Shown here piece by piece: positions 1-10,787 of a stretch of 64,000 bases of DNA. The stretch is from Ascarosepion bandense (lineage: Eukaryota; Mollusca; Cephalopoda; Sepiida; Sepiidae). Under the pieces are notes generated by a model. The model saw only the letters and a list, made by a program, of their open reading frames with translations. It was not told where the DNA came from and ran no database searches. Each line of letters starts with the position of its first letter. Within the stretch, counting starts at the first letter, position 1. Position numbers and translations under genes: made by a program. Where the stretch lies: assembly GCA_037127315.1 (NCBI GenBank), contig JBBBDQ010000400.1, positions 1,472,501 to 1,536,500 of the forward strand, in the 5' to 3' direction.

Positions 1-154
1 TTAAAAGTTAATTGGTTAAACAATAAATTTCTAATTTTAAGTCTTATCTTAGTCCACTGCTGCTCATGATTGTCTAGCACCAATCCACGAAGATAGAAGA
101 TTGTTCCTCAGTAAGATGAATCTACTAATAGAAATCAGTGATATGAGTTAGTTA

Positions 155-258
155 ATCAGTCAGTTAAGTGCCATACGTGATACACGCTTGGGTGATCATG
201 TCTCAAAAGAGACATGACTGACTGGGTAGAAGATTATCCCGCAGTAGGTTGCCATTGC
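155..258 (-). mobile_element. SINE-A fragment (3' part)
   Basis: This matches the 3' body of the 310-bp tRNA-derived SINE that recurs through the window (reference copies 48432-48735 and 43805-44116). It keeps the conserved hairpin region and the stretch ending at the GCAGTAGGTTGCC motif, then stops. The tRNA-like head is missing, as expected for a truncated copy. Confidence 0.8.
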
Positions 259-410
259 AACATTGCATTACAGTGACAGTATGGTGTAATGTTTCATTTT
301 TTGTTCGAAATTCCTAGCACTTGAAGAAGGCCGTAGTGTACAACGGCCGTAATGTACAAATGGCAGCAAATATAAGGACAATAATCCGAATAATGTAAAT
401 AGTGTAAATA

Positions 411-718
411 TGTGCGTTGCGGTGCAGTGGATATCGGCTTGTAACGAGAAATCGAGGAGCCGAGTTCGCATTCCAGTTGAATTCATTGCATTCACTTACG
501 CGCAAATACCCATCGGAAAGGTATTAATCCGTCTATTCCTTCCAGTTATGGGTTAAATAACAGGACAGATTGGGTTCTATAGCCTTGGTTGGCAACCAGT
601 CTACCGTAGAAAGTAATGGCAACCTGCTGCGGGATAATCTTCTGCCCAGTCAGTCATGTCACTTCTGAGACATGATCGCCCAAGAGTGTTTCACGTATGG
701 CACTTGACTGACTGGCTA
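411..718 (+). mobile_element. SINE-A, near full length
   Basis: A tRNA-like head is visible: an A-box-like TGCGGTGCAGTGG followed by a B-box-like GAGTTCGCATTCC, the two parts of an internal RNA polymerase III promoter. The body then follows the family order to the 3' end GGCACTTGACTGACTG. The copy lies opposite the fragment at 155-258. No target-site duplication was found. Confidence 0.85.
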
Positions 719-802
719 ACTATCTAAAAATTTTCTGGCTTTATTTAACCTGCGAAACTTTGATAAACCGCGGAAAACGGATCAACAATAAAAATAATCT
801 AA

Positions 803-1148
803 CAATGATGTCAAATCCGTAAACGGAGAGGGTAATTCAAAAATATCTATTTAATATAAAATATTAAAATCAAAAAGATAGACCAAATATGGATCAGTTA
901 CAAAAATATCGTACAACCGATAAGGGAATAAAGCATAAAATAGACTATTCTAAGATTAGTTTCATTCAACACTGCAAGGCCCTACATAACCAAAAGCTCA
1001 TGTTCAAAAATAGTCTTTCATATAGATGCAATGTATAATGATGTCAAATTCGTAAACGGAGAGAATAATTCAATTTATTTTTATAAAATATTAATATTAA
1101 ACAGATAGATCTATATAGTGAAGTCAGTGGATATTAACCAAAGGAATA
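803..1148 (-). repeat. Repeat E, two adjacent diverged copies
   Basis: Two related blocks (about 803-890 and 1037-1148) share ATGATGTCAAAT(C/T)CGTAAACGG and a run of AT-rich sequence. The same family is found on the other strand at 8637-8762 and 35905-36018, each time next to a (TA)n tract. No coding capacity is seen. Its class is unknown; it behaves like a short interspersed, microsatellite-associated repeat. Confidence 0.55.
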
Positions 1149-1190
1149 TGATATACATAAAAGAAAACTCAAATAATTATGTGTTGTTTT

Positions 1191-1195
<5 letters not shown>

Positions 1196-1250
<55 letters not shown>

Positions 1251-1267
1251 TTTTATATATATATATA
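1196..1267. repeat. (TA)n microsatellite
   Basis: An almost pure TA dinucleotide tract broken by one TTCTTT segment. It is one of many such tracts in the window and lies at the edge of repeat E. Confidence 0.95.
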
Positions 1268-1365
1268 GTTGTAAGAAAATTATGGAACACGTAGGTTTTA
1301 AACCCACTGTTCATGCATTTACTTTTATAAAGAGTGCTCGATACAACGCAGAGCTTTATATTGTA

Positions 1366-1507
1366 ATGTTTGTTACAATGGTTTATAAAAGCATAGTATC
1401 ACTACACAAAAATGTTCGCGTTTCGGAGCTACGTTTGCCCATCTTCTGGTGATGAGTAAACTGTAGTAAAGTGTAGTGATACTATGCTTTTATAAACCAT
1501 TGTAACA

Positions 1508-1512
<5 letters not shown>
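1366..1512. repeat. Perfect 42-bp inverted repeat with 63-bp loop
   Basis: Bases 1366-1407 and 1471-1512 are exact reverse complements over 42 positions, separated by 63 bases. The right arm runs straight into a (TA)n(GT)n tract. Perfect identity of the arms suggests recent origin or conversion. The loop and inner arm ends form a hammerhead-like fold on the minus strand (listed separately). Confidence 0.9.
1398..1453 (-). ncRNA. Hammerhead-ribozyme-like motif, core mutated
   Basis: Read on the minus strand, stem I is AUCAC/GUGAU. The core reads CAGAAGA where the consensus is CUGANGA. Stem II is GGGC/GCUC, then GAAA, and stem III is ACGCGAA/UUUGUGU followed by A at the expected cleavage position. 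All three stems pair; the U4 to A change in the core probably reduces or kills activity. This is seen by hand folding only. Confidence 0.5.
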
Positions 1513-1567
<55 letters not shown>

Positions 1568-1568
1568 A
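1508..1568. repeat. (TA)n(GT)n compound microsatellite
   Basis: TA repeats pass directly into GT repeats, next to the right arm of the 42-bp inverted repeat. Confidence 0.95.
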
Positions 1569-1572
1569 TTCT

Positions 1573-2405
1573 TTATATGCCGTGCCCCTTCAGGACGTAA
1601 GTTTTTATGGACTTCACCTTGGCCTTGTCTCTTGTCGCTTTCAATAAACCTCGCTACGCCTTTCATTTTCCCAATCCCTTCAAATATGTCTCACACTGCT
1701 TTCCCCTATTTGTTGTTTCTTCTTGTGAGTATTAAATTCTCCAGGCCCTCCTTCCTTATTACTCGTCCTAGGAACTTCATCTGTCTCTTCCTGATGTAAA
1801 GTGTGAGTTTTCATTTCATTTGCATCCTCTCTAACACCTCATCATGCTCAGTCCATATCCTCAGCATCCTTCTGTAGAACCACGTTTCTCAGCATCTTTC
1901 TGTAGAGCCAAATTTCTGCTACTTCAAACCTCTCGCTTATCCATTAAGAGATCGTCCAACATTCCCTGCTTTTCAGGAGGATAGATATAACAATATAACT
2001 CATATTTTTTGTTTGTTGTAAATGAGATTTTCCTGTTTCTTAGTATTCTGGTGCACTTTTGAAATGCGTCTTTGGCCATGCAAACGCGTCTTCGGATCTC
2101 AATGTCGCACTGTCAGAACACTTCTCAGGTATTTAAATTTCTTGTTTTATTTTAGTTTCTCTGACCTGTAGTAGGCATTTTGGGGTCTTCTTTTTACTGA
2201 TGACCATACATTCTGTTTTCTTGAAGTCCTTTCTTCTTGCTTTCCTTGGTTACCTTCTGTAGGAGGTCTTGGATTTTCCTTTCCATGTCTGCTATCAGCC
2301 CCGTGTCATCCGCGTCTCTTACATTGTTGAGATTGTGGCCGCTAATGACGAATCCTGGTCAGGATTTTATTTCTCCCAGAATTCTTTAGCAGCATAAGTT
2401 GAACA
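1573..2405 (-). pseudogene. RTE-type LINE fragment, reverse transcriptase 3' half
   Basis: On the minus strand this follows the same order as the longer RTE copies at 26906-28132 and 59664-60515: the region just after the catalytic YADD block, the KFKYLGSVL-like segment, the RKRQLKFLGH-like thumb region, and the terminal block ending in a GGGCAC-like 3' end. Many stops and frameshifts prevent translation of any long piece. It is an old 5'-truncated copy with no GAA tail left. RTE elements encode an APE-type endonuclease and reverse transcriptase and move by target-primed reverse transcription. Confidence 0.8.
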
Positions 2406-2800
2406 GATAACCTGCTAAAAAAATCCAAGATCATTATCTAGCTCTTCATTGTTATTTGTCATTTCGAAACCTTAGAAAAGTGGCCTATGCATAAACTCGG
2501 CATATTTTAATCAGTACTTTTGAATTTTTTTTTTTTGCTCAATATATAGAAATATTTCTTCTTGTTCTTATTTATATCTTGCTTATTATTCACTCTGTTT
2601 TCACTGTCTCTAATTTTACCCGACCCTAGTATTCAACTCCCAATATCGATGACACCAAATTCACAAATCAACGCTTTAATCTATTTCATTCGTCATTATC
2701 ACTTATTGAGCCTTGTCCCTTAAGCCCTTAAGAACTTTGAGAAGAGATTTAACGATAAAATCCCACCGCTATAGATAAAATTATTTCTTTCTATTAACCA
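2406..2800. other. No feature seen
   Basis: AT-rich unique-looking sequence between an RTE fragment and a SINE-A. No open frame, tRNA or repeat was recognised. Confidence 0.6.
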
Positions 2801-3112
2801 GTCAGTCAGTCAGTTAAGTGGCATATGTGAGACACACTTGGGCAATCATGTCTCTTTCGAGTCATGACTGACTGGACAGAAGGTTTTATTGTAGTAGGTT
2901 GCTGTTACTTTCTGCAATAGACCGGTTGCCAAGAAAGGCTATAGAACCCAATCTGTTCTGCTGATTAATCCATAGTTGAACGGAAGAAAGATGGAGTAAT
3001 ACCTTTCCCAAGGGTATTCATGAGTAAGTGAATGCAAGAAATTCAACTGGAATTCAAACTTGGCTCTCCAATCTCTTGTTCCAAAACGATATCCAGCGCA
3101 CTACAACACATA
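2801..3112 (-). mobile_element. SINE-A, full length
   Basis: The 3' end faces left (CAGTCAGTCAGTTAAGTG) and the tRNA-like head faces right. A second copy in the same orientation starts 12 bases further on, so two SINEs are stacked in tandem. The copy is diverged and shows no clear target-site duplication. Confidence 0.85.
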
Positions 3113-3124
3113 TACAAAGTAGAT

Positions 3125-3436
3125 TCAGTCAGTTAAGTGCGATACGTGAAACACACTTGGGCGATCATGTCTCAAAAGAGACATATCTGACTGGGCAGAA
3201 GATTATCCCACAGTAGGTTGCCATTGCTTTCTGCGGTAGACTGGTTGCCGACCAAGGCTATAGACTATAGAACCCAATCTGTCCTGCTATTTAACCCATA
3301 ACTGGAAGGAAGAGACGGATTAATACCTTTCCCAAGGGTATTTGCGCGTAAGTGAATACAATGGATTCAGCTGGAATTCGAACTCGGCTCCCCGGCTTCT
3401 CGTTCCGAGCCGATATTCAATACACCACAACGCACA
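3125..3436 (-). mobile_element. SINE-A, full length, tandem neighbour
   Basis: Same family and orientation as the copy at 2801-3112. The complete order is present: 3' hairpin region, central GACTGGTTGCCG block, then B-box-like and A-box-like sequences near the right end (CACAACGCAC). Confidence 0.87.
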
Positions 3437-3834
3437 TTCTATCAACCATTCGTTCGAAATGAATCCACTTTTACCTAGACTATGTTTCAAAACCAGCTAT
3501 CCTCACAAATATCACGGTACTGGCATGTCACAATGAAGAAATGCGTGAATGCAAATTTAATTTATTATCCTGCTATAACTTTCCATGTTTAGAGTAGTAT
3601 TTCTCAACCCTTTTTTTAACTTCAGGGCTCAATTGTAGAATGACTAAAACTCTGGGATGTAAGCTAAATTTTAATAAGGAAAGATTAGACATGGAATTTG
3701 CAAAAAGAATATAGTTAAGTCTCCTGAAATAAGCATTTCTTTTTAAGACATATATTGTGTAATTAAGTATGCTTGCGTTAAAACTGCTCTTGATGTGGTT
3801 TGGAAAAGAAGAAAAACTTTAATGATTTCAATTT
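3437..3834. other. No gene seen; possible old transposon end
   Basis: No coding signal. The phrase AGTATTTCTCAACCC near 3596 loosely recalls ends of hAT-type elements, but no matching second end or 8-bp duplication was found. Confidence 0.4.
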
Positions 3835-4650
3835 TTAATTTTGGTTCAGCATTTCCAAAGCAGATTAACGGCACAGCTTAATTTTGGTTCAGCATTTCCA
3901 AAGCAGATTAGCGGCACAGCTTAATTTTGGTTCAGTATTTCCAAAGCAGATTAACGGCACAGCTTAATTTTGGTTCAGGATTTCCAAAGCAGATTAACGG
4001 CACAGCTTAATTTTGTTTCAGGATTTCCAAAGCAGATTAACGGCACAGCTTAATTTTGGTTCAGTATTTCCAAAGCAGATTAACGGCACAGCTTAATTTT
4101 GGTTCAGGATTTCCAAAGCAGATTAACGGCACAGCTTAATTTTGTTTCAGGATTTCCAAAGCAGATTAACGGCACAGCTTAATTTTGGTTCAGCATTTCC
4201 AAAGCAGATTAGCGGCACAGCTTAATTTTGGTTCAGCATTTCCAAAGCAGATTAACGGCACAGCTTAATTTTGGTTCAGGATTTCCAAAGCAGATTAACG
4301 GCACAGCTTAATTTTGGTTCAGCATTTCCAAAGCAGATTAGCGGCACAGCTTAATTTTGGTTCAGCATTTCCAAAGCAGATTAACGGCACAGCTTAATTT
4401 TGGTTCAGTATTTCCAAAGCAGATTAGCGGCACAGCTTAATTTTGGTTCAGTATTTCCAAAGCAGATTAACGGCACAGCTTAATTTTGGTTCAGGATTTC
4501 CAAAGCAGATTAACGGCACAGCTTAATTTTGGTTCAGCATTTCCAAAGCAGATTAGCGGCACAGCTTAATTTTGGTTCAGCATTTCCAAAGCAGATTAAC
4601 GGCACAGCTTAATTTTGGTTCAGCATTTCCAAAGCAGATTAGCGGCACAG
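3835..4650. repeat. 43-bp satellite array, 19 copies
   Basis: The unit begins TTAATTTTGGTTCAGC and includes CAAAGCAGATTAACGG. It repeats every 43 bases for 816 bases. Copies vary at two main places: CAG(C/T/G)ATTT and ATTA(A/G)CGG, plus TTTGTTTC for TTTGGTTC in two copies. Copies 3-5 and 6-8 carry the same three-variant order, so a 129-bp higher-order unit has been duplicated; a C-G/C-A pair recurs in later copies. There is no ORF. This is typical of local unequal exchange. Confidence 0.97.
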
Positions 4651-6078
4651 TTTTTATTCAAAAAGATTTACGAAGAATTTGCTTATTTTTTTTTTATTTA
4701 GAGGGAGAGGGTAATAATGATTGATTTAAATCCACTCTTCTTAAAGATTAAGGTATTTAGCATCCAGTTTAAAATCTCAAATGACAAAGACTTGACTTCG
4801 ACATCGAAACCATGGGCTTCACGTCTGTAGTCTTTTTTTTTTAAAAAAGAAAAGTTTTTAAATAGAAAAAATTATTCAGAAATTACTCTTCTATTAACTT
4901 GGGGCGGATATGGTTACCTTTCAGGGCGCATTAGTACTCCCCGAGCGCACCGGTGGAGAAACGCAGGTCTAGAGTGCAGCAGCAGAACTTGAGTCAGACT
5001 TGACAAGAAGCAGTAACTTGTCAACCGTCTTACCTTGCATTCGAAATTGGTAAAAGGCAACAAGAACCACCTTCGCGATTTGATCAGTGAACGGATTCTG
5101 CCGATGATCACGTAATTGCTGCAAGTAACCCTAACTTTAGCTTCGGTCGTAGTTCGTATTGCAATGCACGATAACTTTTCTTGCTGCTAAGTCATGCGTG
5201 GGTGGCAATATCTAGTCGCAACAGTTGTCAAAAGGAAGTATTCTGTCGAGTATAGCTTCACTAAGAAGCCGTTGCAGTTATGGAATAATCAATACATTAG
5301 GTATTAGTACAGTTTCTATTCTTGTTTGCGCATGCGTTGGCTAAACTCCAATTTGGCACCACTCCCAAACCAATAAATGGTAGAATTAAATTTATTTTAT
5401 GGAAGATTTGAAGAACAAGACGAATACCCAGCCGCGTCGCTTATTCATATAATTGAATATGGCGAAGTTTACAACCTAGAAATAATTACCCATCAAGATT
5501 CATCGAGAGATTTAGACTCCCAAAATTATTATCATAATAAACCATCCAAAGAAATCCAGAAGACGATTATATATTTCGGACGAGTATCAAAGACTTTTTG
5601 AGGAACACAGGAATAGATTGACTGTAATAAACTAGAATGATAAACAAAAGTTTTATTCACCATTTCAAAAGACATTCGCAAAGACCGTTTTCAGTGGAAA
5701 GAAGGAACAAAATTATTCGCATCAGAATGACTATTTTTGGGCATAATCCTATTCCCTGACATTATCCTTAATTCAGTGGTGAATATAATTGCACTGAAAA
5801 TTTCAAACCAAAATTCAGCTAATCATTTTAATATCAAGCTTAGGACGTTTTGATCCGCGTTGATGCTCACACACGCATAAAGAGAAAGTCCCACTCAAGC
5901 TCCTTCTTCCCAGAACTGTTACAATGTCGAAAAGACTCTCCAGTGGATGCTTCCCTGGTCTTAAAAATCTTACCCACTTCAAATCGATGGTCAACTGTTT
6001 TCTGTCCGACACATTTTCATAATTATCAACTTTTTCATCCTTTGTGTACATCCTTATATCACCTCCATTCGGTTACTT

Positions 6079-6080
<2 letters not shown>
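4651..6080. other. No recognised gene
   Basis: Mixed sequence with more balanced base composition around 4900-5300 than its surroundings. Short open stretches exist (minus 4914-5111; plus 5377-5601, 74 codons, with no recognisable domain or composition bias). Neither has a match I recognise or a supporting splice context. An unannotated exon cannot be excluded. Confidence 0.4.
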
Positions 6081-6132
<52 letters not shown>

Positions 6133-6135
6133 GCA

Positions 6136-6173
<38 letters not shown>

Positions 6174-6201
6174 TGAAGCTATAGCAGCTATACTGCTGCA
6201 C

Positions 6202-6245
<44 letters not shown>
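6081..6245. repeat. (TA)n tracts with inverted GCAGCAGTAT motifs
   Basis: Three TA tracts are separated by copies of a GCAGCAGTAT motif in alternating orientation (about 6130, 6190, 6245). The last copy is the left edge of repeat D. Confidence 0.9.
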
Positions 6246-6248
<3 letters not shown>

Positions 6249-6967
6249 CAGCAGTATAGCCCGGCGTTGCTCGGGTGTAATGAAAGCTTTAAAACTAATC
6301 CATGGTCCTGGAGCTCAGACTCTTTGGACGTTGGCACGAAAGACTAAAAAGCAATAGTTGTTTCCAGTTAAAGCCAAACCGTGGACTGAAAGAAAAATGA
6401 ATGGATGTAAGTCAAATATTGATTTCCTGGTATCGATGTCAAATAAGTTTTTTTCGTTGTAAATTGAATTTTGAAGGCTAAATAAGTCCTCTGAGTAAAT
6501 GGTATCATGGCAGAGACTAAGAACTACAATTATACCTACTTAGCGCCAAACCCGAAGCAAAAACAAAAATAAAAGGGCTGGAAAAAAATACAGACATACA
6601 GGCGGATAAACAGACGCACACACAAACATCTTGCCTTTTATATATATATATATATTTTCGATGTACTGCACTATTGTAAGAACTGCAACCTTGAAAATTC
6701 TGAATATCGTTTCTTATGTCTTTGTCTATGAGTGTATCAAATTTGATTCAAGTCGGACCACCCTTCTATAACTCGATTTTTTCGATTATCGATTTCCGAT
6801 ATTTATCGGGAGTACCTCGACACAAAACCTAGCTAAGAACACTCGCAGACGCTTATAGTACAACTGTGTGAATTTTCAAGAAAATCGGTTGAGCCGTTTC
6901 GGAGTCTATAGGTAACGGATACACACATATACACACACACACAGAGGCATAGTTCCATTTATAAATA

Positions 6968-6972
<5 letters not shown>
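6246..6972. repeat. Repeat D, long copy
   Basis: The unit begins CAGTATAGCCCGGCGTTGC, contains a short GC-rich hairpin (CCCG...CGGG), and ends near TTCCATTTATAAATAAG before a (TA)n tract. A second copy at 62372-62852 has the same start and end but lacks about 225 internal bases. No long ORF survives. Its class is unknown; the shared ends mark a dispersed mobile repeat. Confidence 0.75.

Positions 6973-7014
<42 letters not shown>
6973..7014. repeat. (TA)n microsatellite
   Basis: TA tract at the right edge of repeat D, the same arrangement as at 62853-62900. Confidence 0.95.
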
Positions 7015-7016
<2 letters not shown>

Positions 7017-7123
7017 AAGTAAATAAGTATATATATGTACATACACGTAGATACACATCAGTGTATATATATTAATCAGATGTGAATAGAACCGCTCAAT
7101 GCTGTACATATTAGACTACGTCT

Positions 7124-7170
7124 ATGGCACGACTCGGAGTTTCATGCGTTATGCAATCATCAGGTGCATA
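7124..7170 (-). ncRNA. Hammerhead-ribozyme-like motif with short stem III
   Basis: Minus-strand reading: stem I GCAC/GUGC (extendable by UAU/AUA across a bulged C), intact core CUGAUGA, stem II UGC/GCA next to a U-U mismatch, GAAA, and a tiny stem III ACU/AGU with loop CCG. This is followed by C at the cleavage position. The very short stem III is the style known from Penelope-like elements and retrozymes. A degraded relative lies at 7431-7510. Hand-folded only. Confidence 0.55.
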
Positions 7171-7430
7171 TTCCAAACAGACGGTTTAATAGATTTGAAT
7201 TTAAGTTCACTCGATATTCATTGGAAATAAATTTTATAAAGATAAATTACTACTTTTTTAGTAACAAGATTAAAATTTAATTACACGCAGGATAATATAT
7301 GCATATATAATACAGCTCAGTTCATACATTGTTCACTGTTTTATTAACACCTGGATATTAATACTATAGACATGTACACCCTTCTCATATGTGCATTTAT
7401 TAATTTACGTCACTATATTAATAAATATAC

Positions 7431-7510
7431 ATATTATACTACGTTTAAGGTGAGGCACAACTCGGATTTACATGCGTTATTGCAATCATCAGGTACATAT
7501 TGAACTGGGC
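7431..7510 (-). repeat. Degenerate copy of the 7.1-kb hammerhead repeat
   Basis: Aligns with 7108-7178: shared TACTACGT, GGCAC, ACTCGGA, ATGCGTTAT, GCAATCATCAGGT. The minus-strand GAAA has become GUAA, and stems are weakened, so it is unlikely to cleave. The two copies are 320 bases apart in the same orientation, possibly the ends of one old element. Confidence 0.6.
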
Positions 7511-7566
7511 TTTTCTCAACTTCAAATTTTCAATAAGCAACTGATGGGTCATGCATAAAACGAAGG

Positions 7567-7568
<2 letters not shown>

Positions 7569-7625
<57 letters not shown>

Positions 7626-7629
7626 TTTA
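7569..7629. repeat. (TA)n followed by poly-T
   Basis: TA tract running into a short T run. Confidence 0.95.
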
Positions 7630-8636
7630 ATTCAGATACTTCAATCCAAGGGAAAAAAGCAGGAAGGTAAATTCCAAAAAACCCGATCCTAATTAGTATT
7701 AAAAATTTATTTTAATATTAAAAAATGATACAGGAAGAGAGCTCCATGTAATAAAATATTACAGAGCAAATATATATTAAAAAAGGATTAATTCAAAGAT
7801 GTTGAATGGCCATTTCGATATGAAGATCCCCACGGGGGACGACACATCACCTCAGCAACAGAAAAAACCTTTCAGAAACTGGAGAAAAATTAGTCTACTT
7901 TTCCTTTTTAAATGGATTGCAAAGAAATTAAAAAATAAATAATAAAATAAAATAAAAAATAAAAATAAAGGGAAAGAAAAAGAAAAAGAAAAAGAAAAAG
8001 AAAAAGAGAATAAAATCAAATAAATAATAAAAGAAAAAATTGACATCGTCTGGGTTCGCAAAAAAAAGGGAGAATGTAACTAAAAATTAACAGACAGCCG
8101 TGTTAAATCGACGTAAGTTTAAGCAACACGGAAAAAAGGTGGTAAGAGAGATAAAAGAAGGGAGGGAAAAAGAAAGAAACTAAAGAAAAAATTTTTTTAA
8201 AATATTACAGACGCTGGACAAATTCAAAAACCTAATTTCCCCAAAACGTTGAAGTATTAGAAAAAGGCCTTTATATATATATAAATATATATATGGGGAG
8301 GAATTTTTATTTATTTTTTGTATTGTAGCATTTTGTGTGTGCATATATTTTCTCATAAAATTTGTTGTGTGTATGTGTTTATATATAATTTAATATATTT
8401 ATTTCTCTATTATATGTGTGATTTGATGCATCTATTCTTAAATCATTTCCGGTTTAAATAATACAAGCTCCGCATCATCTGTTAAAAACGTTCCTTTTTT
8501 AAATATTCTGAGTGAAAATTATCATTTATTTCCCAACGGTCTGACGGAGATTGTGTAAAAGCATTCATAGATTGTTTCAATAAATTCTGAATATATAACA
8601 GCTTAATTATATGTTGAGTTTCCCTCTCAATAATTT
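7630..8636. other. No gene; A/G-rich simple sequence
   Basis: AT-rich sequence with an AAAGA-type run at 7974-8005. The open frame seen on the minus strand here (7852-8061) is Phe/Ser-rich simple sequence and is not supported as a gene. Confidence 0.6.
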
Positions 8637-8762
8637 ATATTGCTCTGGATAATATCCACTGAGCTCTCTATTTTTATCTAACTAATAATTTATAATAGTT
8701 GGATAAAATCTTTTGGATTATTTTCTCCGACTTTACGAGTTTGCCATTCTCTCCTGTATATA
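8637..8762 (+). repeat. Repeat E copy
   Basis: Shares AATATCCACTGAGCTCTCTA and TTTTGGATTATTTTCTCC with 35905-36018 and, reversed, with 803-1148. Ends at a short TATA tract as the other copies do. Confidence 0.65.
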
Positions 8763-8814
8763 TATTGTGTGTATTTAGGCAACATTTTTTTCATTGTTGC
8801 ATGTTTCATTAAAT

Positions 8815-9045
8815 AAAGTCAATAGTCATCTCCTATCCCACTAACCTGCATCCTCTCTCTTAATCTCCTTTCTCCGTCTACTCCACTTTCATCAGTATTC
8901 TCATCCTTCTCTTATCCACTTCCTGACACCCCCTATAACCTGTCACTCTTTCTCATAACTTTCCTCCTATGCAACCCCCTGCAAAACAGTGGCAGTAAAT
9001 ACCTTGCTTGGGGCGATATGATTATAAAAAAATAAAAAAATAATA
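8815..9045 (+). mobile_element. LINE-J (jockey/CR1-like) 3' end
   Basis: A pyrimidine-rich 3' untranslated stretch is followed by the family end: a CCCCCTGCAAAACAGTGGC block, then CTTGCTTGGGGCGATATGAT and an A-rich tail. The same end occurs at 40290-40342 (plus) and, reversed, at 9734 and 44948. Only the terminal part of the element is present, the usual 5' truncation of LINEs. Confidence 0.75.
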
Positions 9046-9733
9046 TAGACAATTTTTGTCAATTTATTTTATGAAATTTTTTTCATAACGTCTGATAAGC
9101 TTAATAGCATTATCGTTGAAAAAGGAAAGAAAATCACAATATTGATACATGTTTTTATTTAATCCTTTCTACATCAGCCATTATCAAAGATGAAAATAGT
9201 GTTGATTGTAACGAACAGTTCGCGGATGAACGATAGTAGTAGTCGTCTACTTTGTTTGTGTGATGGATTAGCGAACCCGTGTGTGCATGCTGTAAGTGAA
9301 AATCGCACTATAGCTTGTGGCGTTTTATATGACCACACAAGTGAGGGCGTGAATTATTAAGTATGGAAAGCCATTGGGATAACCAATCGCTTCTGCTATC
9401 TATTATAGGAATTTGAGAATGTTTGTGGAGATTTCGTAGGTAATTTTGTTCAGGTTAGGTTTCAACTGTTTTATGTATATGGCTTCGAGTATTTTCAGTT
9501 TTTGTTTTTAATGTTTTAATGTTTAAGCTTGGTTGTGTTTTCGACGAGCATTTCGCGGAATTGTGTATGTGGCCTTGTATGAGACAGCGTAACACCTGTG
9601 ATAGGACATAGACATATTTAGTGATTGTAGTTTACTCTGTTAAATGCTAAACGAGATGAATGGCACATCTTTCTCGTGGGGAGTGTTTTTTGGCTTTCAG
9701 TGCGATTCGATGTTAAAGTTTTTTGTTTTGTTT
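9046..9733. other. No feature seen
   Basis: Unique-looking sequence with no long ORF or recognised repeat. Confidence 0.5.
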
Positions 9734-10395
9734 TTTAATCATTTCACCCCAAGTTCAAGAAGCTACATAAAAGAGTTAAAGTTTTAGGCAGGAGGAGAGT
9801 GAAGAGAAAAACAAACCAGCTGCAGGGGGTGAAATAGAAAGGGCAAGAGAAGACTGTAAACACAGGAGTGAAGACAGTTGTGAAGGTAGAGAAAAAGGAA
9901 AAGGACAAGATACACAGGGTGATATAGAAAGGGCTGGAGTTAAGTGGACAAAAGATGGAATTGACATTGCATTTAAATTCCTGGCGGTTGTAGCCATCAG
10001 GAAAGCAAGTATATGGAAGGGATTTCCACAGGCGAGAAACGAAAGAAAAAAAGCTGATGAACTAGAATTGTCGCTTGCATTTGGTAGATTTAACTGTAAA
10101 AGGGTGGGACCTTGTTGCCAGTCTGGTTGCCCGAGTAAATTCTTATGGAGGGGGCACAGTGACTTAATTTTGTTAGAGCAGAAGGCATGAAAATATTTAT
10201 AAAAGAGACAGAGGGAAACCACAACCCGCTGGTGAGAAAGTGGTTGGGGTCGAGATGCCAGGTCGGGACCAATTCTATTACAGATTCTCTTTTGGAGCCT
10301 GTCAAGAACACTGAGACGAACAGCAGGGGCGCCTGACCAGATAAGACAACAGTATTCCATGCAAGGTAGGAGTGATGTTAAATGAAGTCAATGTG
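9734..10395 (-). pseudogene. LINE-J reverse transcriptase C-terminal region
   Basis: The minus strand keeps a 194-codon open stretch (10360 to 9776) beginning MEYCCLIWSGAPAVRLSVLD. It continues through RLQKRICNRI and SHQRVVVSLCLFYKYFH, a pattern typical of the region after the polymerase core in jockey/CR1-type LINE proteins (usually IRPCMEYCSHIW...LDRIQRR...SLSHRRxVASLxLFYRYFHG). The usual LWNSLP-like tail has shifted frame. The family 3' end lies at 9734-9760. The copy is 5'-truncated and lacks the catalytic motifs, so it is not functional. Confidence 0.8.
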
Positions 10396-10787
10396 ATATT
10401 TTAAGCTTAGTTAACTTCCTAACTCTATTTTACGTACATTAGTCACACTCAAGCTAATGTCCTCTTTTTTGTTTTTATTACCACAACGTGTCGGTCTTTG
10501 TCCACATCGGCTTTTTTCAGGTGAATCTTCATCCCAGTAACCTTCAAGGAATTTCGAATTAAACTCTTTATTTAATCTAAAATGGTCACACGGGACAATA
10601 AACTTGTAGATAGTGAATTCAGTGGCGTAGTGATTGCAAGCTCAATCCCTGTTGTGGTTAGTACAGTATCAGACTTAGTGGAAAACAGGACTAGCAATCA
10701 ATCAAGCAGTACTAAAAAAAGAACAAAGCGAGATTTTTCAAAATGACTAACATCCATAGATTAAATAAAATTTCAGCTCAAAATTCT
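10396..10787. other. No feature seen
   Basis: No ORF or repeat recognised between a LINE-J fragment and the 5S-derived SINE. Confidence 0.5.

Noticed and set aside
3590..3640. hAT-type transposon end
   Set aside because: Only a loose match to one end; no partner end or 8-bp duplication.
3835..4650. CRISPR array
   Set aside because: Units are contiguous near-identical tandem copies with no unique spacers, in a eukaryotic context.
4914..5601. Host exons suggested by more balanced composition and short open frames
   Set aside because: No recognisable domain, no clear splice signals, and no match to any protein I know.
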